Below, one piece after another: positions 37,189 through 47,159 of a stretch of DNA of 64,000 nt (the stretch's first letter is position 1; the number at the start of each line of letters is the position of its first letter). The notes beneath the pieces were generated by a model. The model was given only the letters and a program-made list of their open reading frames with translations, was not told the origin of the DNA and did no database searches. The translations under genes and the position numbers were made by a program. Origin of the DNA: Sphingobacterium multivorum. GTDB taxonomy: Bacteria > Bacteroidota > Bacteroidia > Sphingobacteriales > Sphingobacteriaceae. The stretch spans positions 2,046,001-2,110,000 of the forward strand of contig NZ_UAUU01000011.1 in the NCBI RefSeq assembly GCF_900457465.1, in the 5' to 3' direction.

Positions 37189-38376
37189 CTATGGTGTCAG
37201 CTCCCGCTTTTTTTGATAGAGTAGGTTTCCAACAACGGCAAAACCAATGCAGACCATCATGGTACTAAATGGGTATATCGCTGTCATCCCCCTATTATTG
37301 GCCACAAAGCCAATTAATGGACCTGTGATGCCAAGTGAAATATCAATAAATAGCCCATAAGCAGCCAGAGCAGAGCCTTGTTGACTTTGGTCTACCCGTT
37401 TAATGGCTTCGACACCAAGCGCAGGAAATACCAGTGAGAAGCCAAAACCCGTTAACGCAGCGCCCAATAGGGTCCATAAGGGATCAATTGCCACGGCGAT
37501 AACCGTGAGGCCTACTGTTTCGACGAAAAGACTAACTAAGGCAACCTTGAGCCCACCATATTGGTCAATGACCTTATTGAAAATTAGTCGTGTTAAAATG
37601 AAAAATACGCCAAATAAAGTTAAGCATGCTGCCCCATTTTCCCAATTGAAATGTTCATAGTAAAGCGTCATAAAAGTGGAGATACTGCCAAACCCCAGAC
37701 CACCTAAGGCAAGACAAATTCCAAAGGGAGCTACTAAAAGCAATACGCGTCTAAAACTCACTTTTTCAGCCTTTTTACCTGCCACTTGATAGGGTGTTTT
37801 TGCGCGGCAATAAAAATAGCCGAGCAGACCAATAGCACTGGTCAATAGAGCCAAAGCTTCATAATTGATATGATCCACCAGCAACACACCCAAGGGCGCA
37901 CCAATAGCCAATGCACCATAGCTGGCTATTCCGTTGAAAGAGATCGCTTTTGCGGCATGTTCGTCGCCGAGCTCCATTAATGCCCAATTTATAGGGCTCG
38001 CACCCACTAGACCCTCTCCAATTCCAGTAAACAAGCGGGTAATAAGTAGGAGACCCAAACTGAGCAGAGGCTGAGACCGGAATAAAAAAACAAGCAGTAA
38101 AAGGAGTCCCGATAATGCAAAAAATAACATGCTGCGCAGAACGGAAATCTTAGGGCCCTTGGTGTCCACAATTTTTCCTGCATAACCGCGTAGTAGGAAA
38201 GTAGCGATATATTGAACGCTAATAACCAGTCCCGCAATAATTGTATTAAATCCTAAAGTTTGATGAATAAAGATGGGGAGGGTAGCAAGCGATAGGCCGA
38301 TTGTGAGGTAACCAAGGAAAGTTAAAGAGACGTAGCCTAAAATCTTTTGATTGACCTCCCGAGGAGAAACTGTCAT
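37189..38376 (-). CDS. MFS transporter
   Basis: A 395-residue permease with about twelve hydrophobic helices. The loop between helices 2 and 3 has GYAGKIVDTKGPK, the major-facilitator motif A (G-x-x-x-D-x-x-G-x), and GLLLITRLFTGIGEG follows in helix 4. A central charged loop lies near residue 195. The overall style matches YhhS/arabinose-efflux-like exporters. Substrate unknown. Leftward and convergent with fabV. Confidence 0.88.
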   Translation of the reverse strand: MTVSPREVNQKILGYVSLTFLGYLTIGLSLATLPIFIHQTLGFNTIIAGLVISVQYIATFLLRGYAGKIVDTKGPKISVLRSMLFFALSGLLLLLVFLFRSQPLLSLGLLLITRLFTGIGEGLVGASPINWALMELGDEHAAKAISFNGIASYGALAIGAPLGVLLVDHINYEALALLTSAIGLLGYFYCRAKTPYQVAGKKAEKVSFRRVLLLVAPFGICLALGGLGFGSISTFMTLYYEHFNWENGAACLTLFGVFFILTRLIFNKVIDQYGGLKVALVSLFVETVGLTVIAVAIDPLWTLLGAALTGFGFSLVFPALGVEAIKRVDQSQQGSALAAYGLFIDISLGITGPLIGFVANNRGMTAIYPFSTMMVCIGFAVVGNLLYQKKRELTP

Positions 38377-38428
38377 TATAAAAATTTTAGGCGAAATTAC
38401 GTCTTTATGCTTGTTTTAAGAAATAAAA

Positions 38429-38680
38429 TCAATAAACAACTGTCTCTTTAATATCACAATTTTTCTCGAGCCATTCTTGGTCAAATTGTTTTGGTGAAAT
38501 TCTTTTGCCTTGATAGATATAGTAAACTTTTTCAGATTCACCCTTTACTGGGGGACCAGGTATTTTATTGACAATCTTCTCTTCAGGACAGTCCTGTATC
38601 AAAGCCTGTTCTTTGACCTGACGAGTTTTACATGAATTGAAGGCGATAACAAGGATGAAAAGGTACAATAATTTATTCAT
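38429..38680 (-). CDS. Small lipoprotein (83 aa)
   Basis: From ATG 38680 the protein reads MNKLLYLFILVIAFNSCKTR, a lipoprotein signal with lipobox AFNSC. The remaining 65 residues contain three more Cys-containing spots and a Pro-rich segment (KIPGPPVKGE). An upstream ATG at 38722 would add 14 non-signal-like residues, so I reject it. No family recognised. It lies 52 nt upstream of the MFS gene start (38376) on the same strand. Confidence 0.6.
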   Translation of the reverse strand: MNKLLYLFILVIAFNSCKTRQVKEQALIQDCPEEKIVNKIPGPPVKGESEKVYYIYQGKRISPKQFDQEWLEKNCDIKETVVY

Positions 38681-38853
38681 GAGTTTAGTTTTAATACAAT
38701 TGTTAACGTAAGCGCTGTTCAAAATGCGACATCAATTATTCAATAGTGTACAACTTTTTGATCGACTGTTTGTTCTATAAAAGATACCTGAAAGGCTAGA
38801 ATCGCGACAGGAGAAATTAACGTTAGAAAAATTAAATAATAAGCATAGAAAAC

Positions 38854-39264
38854 ATGAGAAGAAAAGCAACAGCCCAATGGAATGGCAATCTGAAAGAAGG
38901 AAAAGGTAGCCTGACCACAGACAGTACAGCGTTGGATCATACGCAATACTCATTTTCGACACGGTTTGAAAATGGTGTGGGGACAAACCCCGAAGAATTA
39001 TTGGCAGCAGCACATGCAGGATGCTTCACCATGCAATTGAGCGCTTTTCTTTCTGAAGCCGGTTTTGTCCCGGAAGAATTAATCACCGTGTCGACAATCG
39101 TGTTCGAGAATGGTTCAATTGTGCGATCTGAACTTGAACTGCAAGGAAAGGTGCCAACGATAAGCGAAACTGAGTTTCAAACAATAGCGCATAAAGCGAA
39201 GGAAAACTGTCCGGTGAGTAAAGCATTCAGTTTCGAGAAAACCTTAGATGCAAAGTTACTTTGA
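38854..39264 (+). CDS. OsmC family peroxidase
   Basis: A 136-residue OsmC/Ohr-type protein that reduces organic peroxides with paired thiols. The first Cys (57) lies in LLAAAHAGCFTMQL, the second (119) in KENCPVSKAF, the standard pattern of the family. Starting MRRKATAQWNGNLKEGKGSLT it belongs to the OsmC subgroup. Expression could respond to osmotic or peroxide stress, though no regulator is adjacent. The FKBP isomerase gene follows on the same strand after 114 nt. Confidence 0.92.
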   Translation: MRRKATAQWNGNLKEGKGSLTTDSTALDHTQYSFSTRFENGVGTNPEELLAAAHAGCFTMQLSAFLSEAGFVPEELITVSTIVFENGSIVRSELELQGKVPTISETEFQTIAHKAKENCPVSKAFSFEKTLDAKLL

Positions 39265-39378
39265 TAAAGGCGTTCTATCGAACAAAAACTTGGTCTTTTT
39301 TCGTTAAAAGGAGAAAAAGCTGTTATTTTTGAGGCTAACATAAATAATTAGCAATATTGAATTTTAATCCATTGAGTT

Positions 39379-39816
39379 TTGGTTCAGAGAAAGAAAAATA
39401 AGTTAAGTTCAGCAGCGCTTGCGGAAAAGAATCTGGAAGCTGGAAAGGCATTTTTGGAAAAGTATGCCCAGCAAGAAGGAGTAATCGTATGCGCATCGGG
39501 TTTGCATTATAAGGTATTAACAAAGGGGGCGGGGCAAATCCCCAAGAAGTCGGCTAAAGTTATCTGCCATTATAAAGGCGAGCTTCTAGACGGAACTGTA
39601 TTCGATAGTTCGTATAGGCGGAAGCGCCCTGAAACGTTTTATATTAATGAACTCATCGTGGGATGGCAAGAAGCGATTTCAATGATGCCGGTTGGATCAA
39701 TCTGGGAGGTGTGCCTTCCACCAAAACTGGCTTATGGAAAGGAAGAGTTGTTACCTCGAAAAGGAGGAGAATGTACGTTGATATTTCAGATTGAGTTAAT
39801 TGCGATTTTAGCTTAA
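39379..39816 (+). CDS. FKBP-type peptidyl-prolyl cis-trans isomerase
   Basis: A 145-residue protein with an N-terminal helical segment (NLEAGKAFLEKYAQQEGV) as in FkpA/Mip-type enzymes and a C-terminal FKBP domain: AKVICHYKGELLDGTVFDSSY, then GWQEAISMMPVGSIWEVCLP and LAYGKE. The frame has no ATG; I start at TTG 39379 just after an in-frame TGA. No signal peptide is visible, so it should work in the cytoplasm. It catalyses proline isomerisation to help folding. A strong shared terminator follows. Confidence 0.88.
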   Translation: MVQRKKNKLSSAALAEKNLEAGKAFLEKYAQQEGVIVCASGLHYKVLTKGAGQIPKKSAKVICHYKGELLDGTVFDSSYRRKRPETFYINELIVGWQEAISMMPVGSIWEVCLPPKLAYGKEELLPRKGGECTLIFQIELIAILA

Positions 39817-39823
39817 CCCTAAA

Positions 39824-39877
39824 AAACTTCCATAAAAAAGCCCGCGTCATCAGATGCGGGCTTTTTTATGGAAGTTT
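39824..39877. terminator. Bidirectional terminator between FKBP and TPR genes
   Basis: A 22-bp perfect stem (AAACTTCCATAAAAAAGCCC plus GC, with its complement) around a 10-nt loop. A6 and T6 runs inside allow use in both directions. Confidence 0.9.
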
Positions 39878-39882
39878 ATTTT

Positions 39883-41055
39883 TTACTCTACTTCTTTGAT
39901 CTTAGCATTGATTTCGGCCGTTTTAGCTTCGTCTTGCATAAAAATATAATAGTTCTTTAAATTCGTTAAAGCATCTACATTTTTTGGTTGCAAAGAAACT
40001 GCTTTCTCTAAGTAAGGAAGCACTGGCTTTAATTCTGCTTTAATCTTATTTAATTCTGCATCATATTGCGCTTGCGTCAATTTTCTGTTATTATTAACAA
40101 CATTTAATTTTTCACGTGTTTTGTTCATTAACGTGATTGCTAAATTTGTATTTGCCTCAAAAAAGTTAGGATCAATCTCCAATGCTTTTTTGTATGCTGC
40201 AACTGCTGCGTCTTCGTTTTTCGCTGAAGATTGGGCTATGCCTAGGTAATAATTTAAGCTTTTATTGTTTGGATCTTTTGCTAATTGTGCAGTGATAGCA
40301 TCAATTGTTTCTTTTTCGTGGCCTGTAATCAGATTCAATTCGATGTTTTGAGTCATCGCCGCATTGTCATCTGGATAAGCTTCAGCCGCTTTTTTTGCAT
40401 ATTCAAGTGCTGAAGTTGTATCTTGCATAGAGAGGTACAATTTCGGCAGATCGACCATAATCGTTTTATGCGAAGAGAAATCTTTTCTTGGAATTAGTTC
40501 TTTATAACGTTCCACAGCATTCTTATAATCCTTATTTGATAGCGCTGCAACACCGCTGTAATAAGTAACTAATGTATCTCCAGGAAGATAGGTCAACGCT
40601 TTTGTAAAAGAGCTGTACGATTCAGCATATTTTTGTGCTTGATATGCTTCTGCTCCCAAATTGAAATTATATTGTCCCAGAATTTGTTCTGCAACAGTAA
40701 TATTCGCTTTATTCGCACCGTCTGTATCCAGCTGTTTTGCTTTCGCAATTCCGTCCTCAGCCAATTTCGCTAATTCAGATGACTTATCTATTGTTGATAG
40801 GTTTGCATTTACCAATGCATATACCGTCCACGCTTCCGCATTATCTTTTGTTTTGTCATTGACAACAGCTGCGTCAATAGCTTCTTTCGCCGATTTCAAA
40901 TTAGGAATACCCAATTGAACCGTACCAGCGTCTTTCAATTCTTGGAATTTCGCTAGGGCAGATTTTGCCTTTTTAACATTGCCCGTCTGCGCAAAAGAAA
41001 CTGAGGTAGATACAGTACCTATTGCTGCTAATAATAATAGAGATTTTAAATTCAT
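39883..41055 (-). CDS. Secreted TPR-repeat protein (390 aa)
   Basis: A signal peptide (MNLKSLLLLAAIGTVSTSVSFA) is followed by tetratricopeptide repeats, for example YAESYSSFTKALTYLPGD, TTSALEYAKKAAEAYPDD and DAAVAAYKKALEIDPNF, over about residues 130-380. TPR arrays act as protein docking platforms; here probably in the periplasm or on the outer membrane. It is the last gene of a leftward gyrA-TPR-TPR cluster, 2 nt after its neighbour, a conserved-looking but functionally unexplained arrangement. Confidence 0.85.
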   Translation of the reverse strand: MNLKSLLLLAAIGTVSTSVSFAQTGNVKKAKSALAKFQELKDAGTVQLGIPNLKSAKEAIDAAVVNDKTKDNAEAWTVYALVNANLSTIDKSSELAKLAEDGIAKAKQLDTDGANKANITVAEQILGQYNFNLGAEAYQAQKYAESYSSFTKALTYLPGDTLVTYYSGVAALSNKDYKNAVERYKELIPRKDFSSHKTIMVDLPKLYLSMQDTTSALEYAKKAAEAYPDDNAAMTQNIELNLITGHEKETIDAITAQLAKDPNNKSLNYYLGIAQSSAKNEDAAVAAYKKALEIDPNFFEANTNLAITLMNKTREKLNVVNNNRKLTQAQYDAELNKIKAELKPVLPYLEKAVSLQPKNVDALTNLKNYYIFMQDEAKTAEINAKIKEVE

Positions 41056-41057
41056 AT

Positions 41058-42158
41058 CTATTTAACTGTTAATTGATTCAATAATAAATTCACTCTGTCT
41101 AATTGAGATGCGTCATCAATAAGCTTATAATATTTAGCCAAAGCTTTAAGCGCATTGACATCATAAGGCTTAATCTCATTTGCCTTCAACAGATACTCGA
41201 TGGTCAACTCTTGTATATCCTGGTTGGAAGGTTCCTTTAATAAAGTCTCCAGATTGATTAATCCTAATGCAAGATTAGATTCATAATTATTCGGATCCAA
41301 TCGCAATACATTATTATAATATTCTTTCGCCCGTTTTATATCATTGGCATTTTCGTAAGAATAGCCTGCAATATAGTTCAGTTCGACATTTTCAGGTTCT
41401 AGACGGATAGCATCAGCAATGACATTTAAGATAGCGTCATAAGAATTATTGGCCGAATACACATCAATTAATCTAAAAAGTATCTGTTTATTTTCAGGAA
41501 ATATAGCATGTCCTTTTTCAAGAACGTTCAAGACATCCTGTTTAGTACCTCCGAGCGAATAAATCTGCGCTAATTCAAGAAAGTAATTAGGCTTTGGATG
41601 TTCACTTTTAATGAGTTCATCATAATATTTGATTGAATTCATATAATCTTTATTCTTGCCGGAGAGTACCGCCAGATTATATTTGAGATCATTATTTTTG
41701 AAACCAAGTGAATCTATTCGAAGGTAAGCTTTATAAGCTTTGTCAAATTTGCCATCTTTTAAAGCCAACGCTCCCTGATAGGATATGGCTCCAGCAAGAT
41801 TTTGACGAATGTAGTCCATTTCCGCAGGAAAGTTTCGACGTGCTTTTTTTTGATCCAGAAGCTTAAGTGATTTGATGGATACGTCGATAGGATCCATTTT
41901 ATAGGGCTGCTTCCTTGTTGAATCTGCAACTGCCAAGGAGCTATATACCAATGCCCTTAAAAGGTTATTATTGACAGAAGCCGAATCTTTCTTTGATTGG
42001 AAGGCGGCGTCTGCAAACTTTCGCGCATTTTCAAGATTTTTAAATTCGCCAGTTTTGGTATATAAAGCAAAACTGTTGCTGCCCTCCTTTAAATTGGATT
42101 GGGCAACAACAGTTAAACTACTTGCAGATATTAACAATGATATCAGTAAGTTTTTCAT
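41058..42158 (-). CDS. Secreted TPR-repeat protein (366 aa)
   Basis: Starts with a signal peptide (MKNLLISLLISASSLTVVAQ) and contains several TPR units, such as DKAYKAYLRIDSLGF, NSIKYYDELIKSEHPKPN and KRAKEYYNNVLRLDPNNY. It is related in style to the following TPR gene, with which it is coupled (2-nt spacing), and lies 8 nt behind gyrA. The role is not known; the operon position suggests co-expression with DNA gyrase subunit A rather than functional linkage. Confidence 0.85.
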   Translation of the reverse strand: MKNLLISLLISASSLTVVAQSNLKEGSNSFALYTKTGEFKNLENARKFADAAFQSKKDSASVNNNLLRALVYSSLAVADSTRKQPYKMDPIDVSIKSLKLLDQKKARRNFPAEMDYIRQNLAGAISYQGALALKDGKFDKAYKAYLRIDSLGFKNNDLKYNLAVLSGKNKDYMNSIKYYDELIKSEHPKPNYFLELAQIYSLGGTKQDVLNVLEKGHAIFPENKQILFRLIDVYSANNSYDAILNVIADAIRLEPENVELNYIAGYSYENANDIKRAKEYYNNVLRLDPNNYESNLALGLINLETLLKEPSNQDIQELTIEYLLKANEIKPYDVNALKALAKYYKLIDDASQLDRVNLLLNQLTVK

Positions 42159-42166
42159 TAGACTAT

Positions 42167-44719
42167 TTATTCTTCGTTTGAGTCCGTGTTTTCTTCAGAA
42201 GTCGAATCACCATTTTCCGTTAACTCTTCGGTCAGTTCAGTCTCTTCTTCACGATCGACTTTCGTAATAGACGCGATCTCGTCGTTATCTTTCAAATTAA
42301 TGAGCCTTACACCTTGTGTTGCACGTCCCATTACTCTTAATTCTTCTACAGCAATGCGGATAACAATACCAGATTTGTTGATGATCATTAAGTCCTCGTT
42401 GTCCGTAACGCCTTTAATTGCAACGAGTTCACCTGTCTTATCGGTGACGTTGATTGTTTTCACACCTTTACCACCACGATTCGTTACGCGATAATCCTCG
42501 ATATCTGTACGTTTTCCATATCCTTTTTCAGAAACGACCAACACGGTAGTTTCCGAATCATTCACACTAATCATGCCAATCACCTCATCGCTTTCCGCTG
42601 CCAAGGTGATACCACGTACACCTGTTGCCGTTCTGCCCATTGGACGAACCGTAGATTCATTGAAACGAATTGCACGACCAGAACGCAGTGCCATGACAAT
42701 TTCGCTGCTTCCAGTAGTCAAACAAGCCTCAATTAATTGATCGCCTTCATTGATATTGATGGCATTGATACCGTTTGCTCTTGGACGAGAATAGGCTTCC
42801 AACGACGTCTTCTTAATCGTACCTTTTTTGGTACACATAATAATGAAATTGTTTTCCAAATAATCTTGGTCTTTCAGGTTCTTCACCAGGATGAAGGCCT
42901 TTATTTTCTCTTCTTTTGGAACGTTGATGATATTTTGAAGTGCTCGACCTCTAGAAGTACGGCTTCCTTCAGGAATCTCAAATGCACGCAACCAGAAACA
43001 GCGACCTGCCTCTGTAAATAGCAGCATATAATTATGTGCCGACGCTGTAATGATATGTTCGGTAAAATCTTCTTCGCGTGTATTTGTGCCAATTGATCCG
43101 CGGCCACCGCGACCCTGACGTTTGTATTCGGATAATGGTGTGCGTTTTACGTAACTGTTGTGGGAGATTGTGATAACGATTTCTTCATCATCAATAAAAT
43201 CTTCCATACGCATATCTTCAGCAGAGTGTACAATCTGGGATCTACGTTCGTCACCATATTTTTCTTTGATCTCAATTAACTCATCTTTGATAATTTTCAT
43301 ACGAAGTCCCTCGTCTTCCAATATCGATTTTAAATAGTCAATTGTTTTCATCAATTCAGCATATTCCTCTTTAATCTTATCACGTTCCAGTCCTGTTAGA
43401 CGACGTAAGGTCATATCAAGGATCGCGCGAGCCTGAAGATCGGATAGGCCAAATTTCTCCATTAATCCAAGGCGTGCATCTTCCGGAGTATCCGAATTAC
43501 GGATCAATTTGATGACTTCATCCAAATGATCCAAGGCAATTAAATACCCCTCTAGAATATGAGCACGTTTTTCAGCTTCCGCCAGCTCATAGCGTGTACG
43601 TCTAACGATTACCTCATGTCTATGCTCTACAAACTCATGAATCATGTCTTTCAGATTCAATAGCATTGGCCTTCCTTTAACTAAAGCAATGTTGTTTACT
43701 GAAAATGAAGTTTGTAGCGCTGTGTATTTAAACAAATTGTTTAAAACAACATTTGCATTTGCATCGCGCTTGATGTCGTACACAATACGCATCCCGGTAC
43801 GGTCAGATTCATCACGAATAGCAGAAATTCCTTCTAATTTCTTTTCGTTAACTAATTCGGCTGTACGCTCGATCATATTCGCCTTGTTCACTTGATAAGG
43901 AATTTCGGTGACGATAATCTGCTCTCTACCCGATTTGGTTGCTTCTATTTCAGCTTTTGCACGCATAACAATACGGCCACGACCTGTATTACAAGCATCT
44001 TGAACCCCAGCATAGCCGTAGATTAATGCACCTGTAGGGAAGTCTGGACCTTTGATGTGCTGCATCAATTCCGAAACCTCGATATCACGATTATCAATAA
44101 AAGCGATTGTACCATCGATAACCTCGGATAGGTTATGTGGGGCCATATTTGTAGCCATACCCACTGCAATCCCCGAAGCTCCGTTGACCAGGAGATTTGG
44201 AATACGGGTGGGAAGGACTGTTGGTTCTTGTAGGGAATCGTCAAAGTTATTTTGGAAATCAACCGTATCTTTGTTGATATCAGATAGCATTTCCTCGGCA
44301 ATTTTCTTTAATCTTGCCTCCGTATAACGCATCGCCGCAGGTGGATCGCCATCGATGGAACCGTAGTTACCTTGACCATCTACCAAAGGATAACGTAAAC
44401 TCCAATCTTGAGCCATACGAACCATGGTGTCATAAACGGATGAATCACCATGTGGGTGATATTTACCTAATACGTCACCAACGATACGGGCAGACTTTTT
44501 GTAAGGCTTGCCACTGGTAACCCCTAAGTCCAGCATGCCATAAAGAACACGTCTGTGTACTGGCTTCATGCCATCACGCGCATCAGGAAGTGCTCTTGAT
44601 ACAATGACAGACATGGAGTAGTCAATGTAGGCAGACTTCATCTGATCCTCGATGTTAATTGGGATAATCCGGTCGTTTGCCGGAACAAGATTGTTGTCGT
44701 TTTCTGTTTCTTCAGCCAT
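42167..44719 (-). CDS. gyrA: DNA gyrase subunit A
   Basis: An 850-residue type II topoisomerase subunit that cuts and rejoins DNA to add negative supercoils with GyrB. The catalytic Tyr132 lies in AAMRYTEARL. The quinolone-resistance region reads GDSSVYDTMV, with Ser93 and Asp97 at the positions whose mutation gives resistance, so it looks wild type. QRGRGGRGSIG matches the GyrA box (QRRGG-type) that marks gyrase rather than topoisomerase IV, and the C-terminal half forms the DNA-wrapping beta-pinwheel. An acidic tail ends the chain. First gene of the gyrA-TPR-TPR unit. Confidence 0.96.
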   Translation of the reverse strand: MAEETENDNNLVPANDRIIPINIEDQMKSAYIDYSMSVIVSRALPDARDGMKPVHRRVLYGMLDLGVTSGKPYKKSARIVGDVLGKYHPHGDSSVYDTMVRMAQDWSLRYPLVDGQGNYGSIDGDPPAAMRYTEARLKKIAEEMLSDINKDTVDFQNNFDDSLQEPTVLPTRIPNLLVNGASGIAVGMATNMAPHNLSEVIDGTIAFIDNRDIEVSELMQHIKGPDFPTGALIYGYAGVQDACNTGRGRIVMRAKAEIEATKSGREQIIVTEIPYQVNKANMIERTAELVNEKKLEGISAIRDESDRTGMRIVYDIKRDANANVVLNNLFKYTALQTSFSVNNIALVKGRPMLLNLKDMIHEFVEHRHEVIVRRTRYELAEAEKRAHILEGYLIALDHLDEVIKLIRNSDTPEDARLGLMEKFGLSDLQARAILDMTLRRLTGLERDKIKEEYAELMKTIDYLKSILEDEGLRMKIIKDELIEIKEKYGDERRSQIVHSAEDMRMEDFIDDEEIVITISHNSYVKRTPLSEYKRQGRGGRGSIGTNTREEDFTEHIITASAHNYMLLFTEAGRCFWLRAFEIPEGSRTSRGRALQNIINVPKEEKIKAFILVKNLKDQDYLENNFIIMCTKKGTIKKTSLEAYSRPRANGINAININEGDQLIEACLTTGSSEIVMALRSGRAIRFNESTVRPMGRTATGVRGITLAAESDEVIGMISVNDSETTVLVVSEKGYGKRTDIEDYRVTNRGGKGVKTINVTDKTGELVAIKGVTDNEDLMIINKSGIVIRIAVEELRVMGRATQGVRLINLKDNDEIASITKVDREEETELTEELTENGDSTSEENTDSNEE

Positions 44720-44833
44720 ATGAATTTGGTTTCAATAAAACTAGTATGCAAGCCCTCTAAACTGGCTTGCCACGCATGCGAAGTTACAAAAATTTAACCT
44801 CAAAAGCGAATGATTTAAGCCCTAATATACACA

Positions 44834-44862
44834 AAAAAGACAATCTTTTATGGATTGTCTTG
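44834..44862 (-). terminator. Leftward terminator of the copper ATPase gene
   Basis: 9-bp stem AAGACAATC / GATTGTCTT with a 7-nt loop, followed leftward by TTTTTT. It lies about 20 nt beyond the stop of the copA-like gene. Confidence 0.75.
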
Positions 44863-44882
44863 GTACTTATGGGGTATCCTTT

Positions 44883-46982
44883 TTATTTGATTTTTTTAAA
44901 GCGGAGCCGAATTGAATTGCCGATGACAATTAAGTCTGAAAAGGCCATGCTAAGGGCGGCAAGCATAGGTCCGAAAAAGCCAACCGCGGCAAGCGGTATG
45001 GCCACAATATTGTACGCGAACGCCCAAAAGAGATTTTGCTTTATCGTCAATAGGGTATGGTGACCAATTTCCAGCAGCTTTTCAATAGATTTGAGCTCAT
45101 TGTTTAATAAAACTACCTTTGCCGATTGGATGGCAATATGTGTCGAATCGCCAAGCGAGATGCCAACATCGGCAGCAGCTAATGCGGGAGCGTCATTGAT
45201 ACCGTCACCAACCATTGCGGTAGGGCCATTCTTTTTGAGTTTGAACAAGATTGCTAATTTTTCTTCTGGCGATTTATCCCAATACACATCCGCAATACCA
45301 AGTTTCTGTGCTGTGCGTTCACATTTGCTTTGTCGATCTCCACTCAAAAGAATAGGCCGTATGCCTTTATCTTTGAGGTATTGGATGAGTTCCTTTGCAT
45401 ACGGCTTAATTTGATCTTCGAGGACAATGCCTGCAATTACAACGGCATTGATGGTTAAGGTAAGGTCATAACGATTAGAGTAATCTTTTTCGCCAAGTTT
45501 TGCATTGCAAATGGAGTAGTTATTTCCATTTGTGTCGGTCGCAAAGATTCCTTTCCCTTTTATTTCATTGACTTCCTTGAAGATAATGCGGTAAGATTTT
45601 ATCTCCTGGAGTTGTTTTCGGATCGACTTGGCGATCGGATGGCTCGAATAACTCTCCAATTGTGCGATGATCGATTCGACTTGCGATTGTTCGATACCAA
45701 AGGTCTGAATCGCTTTGATATTAAAATCGCCTGTCGTTAGGGTCCCCGTTTTGTCAAATACCATCTGTTTGAGATCGGACATCTCCTCGATGGTGCTTCC
45801 GCCTTTGATCAGTATTCCACTTTTTGCAGCTCTTCCCAGGCCAACCATGACAGCAGTAGGTGTGGCTAGCCCCATGGCGCATGGACAGGATACAACAAGG
45901 GTAGCTATGGCATTCATGAGGGATTGCTGCAGCGGAAATTGTGCGATAAAATAAGTAACAAAAAAAGTGAAAAATGATATCGTCACAACGATTGGAACGA
46001 AATAAGCGGCTACTTTATCACCAAATTTTTGAATAGGTGGCTTTTTACTCTGCGCATCTTTAATTAATTGGATAATCTGATACAGTACACTTTTAGACCC
46101 AACTTTGGTCGCCACGATTCTGATATTTCCTTCGGTTAGTAAGGTACCGCCGATGACGGCATCATATTTAAGTTTTTCGATAGGTAGACTTTCTCCGGTT
46201 AGCATAGATTCGTCCACCCAAGCCTGTCCTTCCAAAATATCGCCATCAACGGGGATGAGATTTCCAGAATTTACTTTTAAAATATCACCGGATTTAATTT
46301 CTCGGGCTAATAGCTCGACTTCTTGGTCATTTTCAATTTTGATAGCGGGTATATCTTGATATTTAACCAGCTCTTTGATGGCTGATGTGGTTTTGGTAAC
46401 GGCTCTTTTTTCGAGGACATTTCCCAAAAATACCAGTGTTATGATTGTTGCACATGTTTCGTAGAACTGGTAATCATGTCCTAGATTATAATATGTTCCA
46501 ATGAGACTATAGGCAAAAGCAGCTGTAGATCCAATAAAGATGAGTACATCCATATTGGGCATTTTGTTCCAGATGGAACGAAATGCACTGATGCCAAAAT
46601 AGGAAAAACCAATGATGTAAACTGGCGCACAAAGCGCGAGTTGGATAAAGGGATCATGTAGAATAGGTAAATTCGTAAACATGTGACTCCACAAGGGTAT
46701 CGTAAAGATGAGGCAGCAGAGGAACTTAAGCTCGATAGATTTCCAAAAGCTAGGTTTCTTATCCTTACCCTCCATAACTTTGTAACCCAAAGACTCAATG
46801 CCTTTGACCAGCACAGGTATTTGTTCCAGCGGTATCTCCGAAAATTTCACTTCATCTGATGCAAAATCGACATAGATATCCTTAGCACCGTTGTTTTCTA
46901 GGTATTTGTGAATTGAAATAGCACAATTTGCACAGTGCATTCCGCTTACGTTAAGTTCAGTTTGCACGTTCGATTCCTTCAT
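44883..46982 (-). CDS. copA: Copper-translocating P-type ATPase (P1B-1)
   Basis: A 699-residue heavy-metal pump. The N-terminal metal-binding domain has GMHCANC (Cys17, Cys20). The membrane metal site is the CPC motif in VSCPCAMGLATPTAV (near 365), the phosphorylated Asp is in DKTGTL (near 409), and the HP motif is SSHPIAKS. GDGINDAPALAAADVG closes the ATP domain. The last two helices carry AYN and M...S residues (AYNIVAIPLAA, MAFSDLIVIGNSIRL), the signature of Cu+ exporters. It expels Cu+ or supplies it to envelope enzymes. No copper chaperone or regulator gene adjoins it. Confidence 0.92.
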   Translation of the reverse strand: MKESNVQTELNVSGMHCANCAISIHKYLENNGAKDIYVDFASDEVKFSEIPLEQIPVLVKGIESLGYKVMEGKDKKPSFWKSIELKFLCCLIFTIPLWSHMFTNLPILHDPFIQLALCAPVYIIGFSYFGISAFRSIWNKMPNMDVLIFIGSTAAFAYSLIGTYYNLGHDYQFYETCATIITLVFLGNVLEKRAVTKTTSAIKELVKYQDIPAIKIENDQEVELLAREIKSGDILKVNSGNLIPVDGDILEGQAWVDESMLTGESLPIEKLKYDAVIGGTLLTEGNIRIVATKVGSKSVLYQIIQLIKDAQSKKPPIQKFGDKVAAYFVPIVVTISFFTFFVTYFIAQFPLQQSLMNAIATLVVSCPCAMGLATPTAVMVGLGRAAKSGILIKGGSTIEEMSDLKQMVFDKTGTLTTGDFNIKAIQTFGIEQSQVESIIAQLESYSSHPIAKSIRKQLQEIKSYRIIFKEVNEIKGKGIFATDTNGNNYSICNAKLGEKDYSNRYDLTLTINAVVIAGIVLEDQIKPYAKELIQYLKDKGIRPILLSGDRQSKCERTAQKLGIADVYWDKSPEEKLAILFKLKKNGPTAMVGDGINDAPALAAADVGISLGDSTHIAIQSAKVVLLNNELKSIEKLLEIGHHTLLTIKQNLFWAFAYNIVAIPLAAVGFFGPMLAALSMAFSDLIVIGNSIRLRFKKIK

Positions 46983-47159
46983 TTAATAGCATGTAATGTC
47001 TTTAGCCAAAGATAGCTATTTCCTGATAATGCTTTTTACGTAAAGTAAAATTGTTTAGTTTAGCAAGCCCGTTTGAAGCCATTTTACATGAAATATCTTG
47101 AATAGTGAATGGGAGAACATTAAATTTGACTAGATAGACAACTTAAGCTTGTGTAAAAA

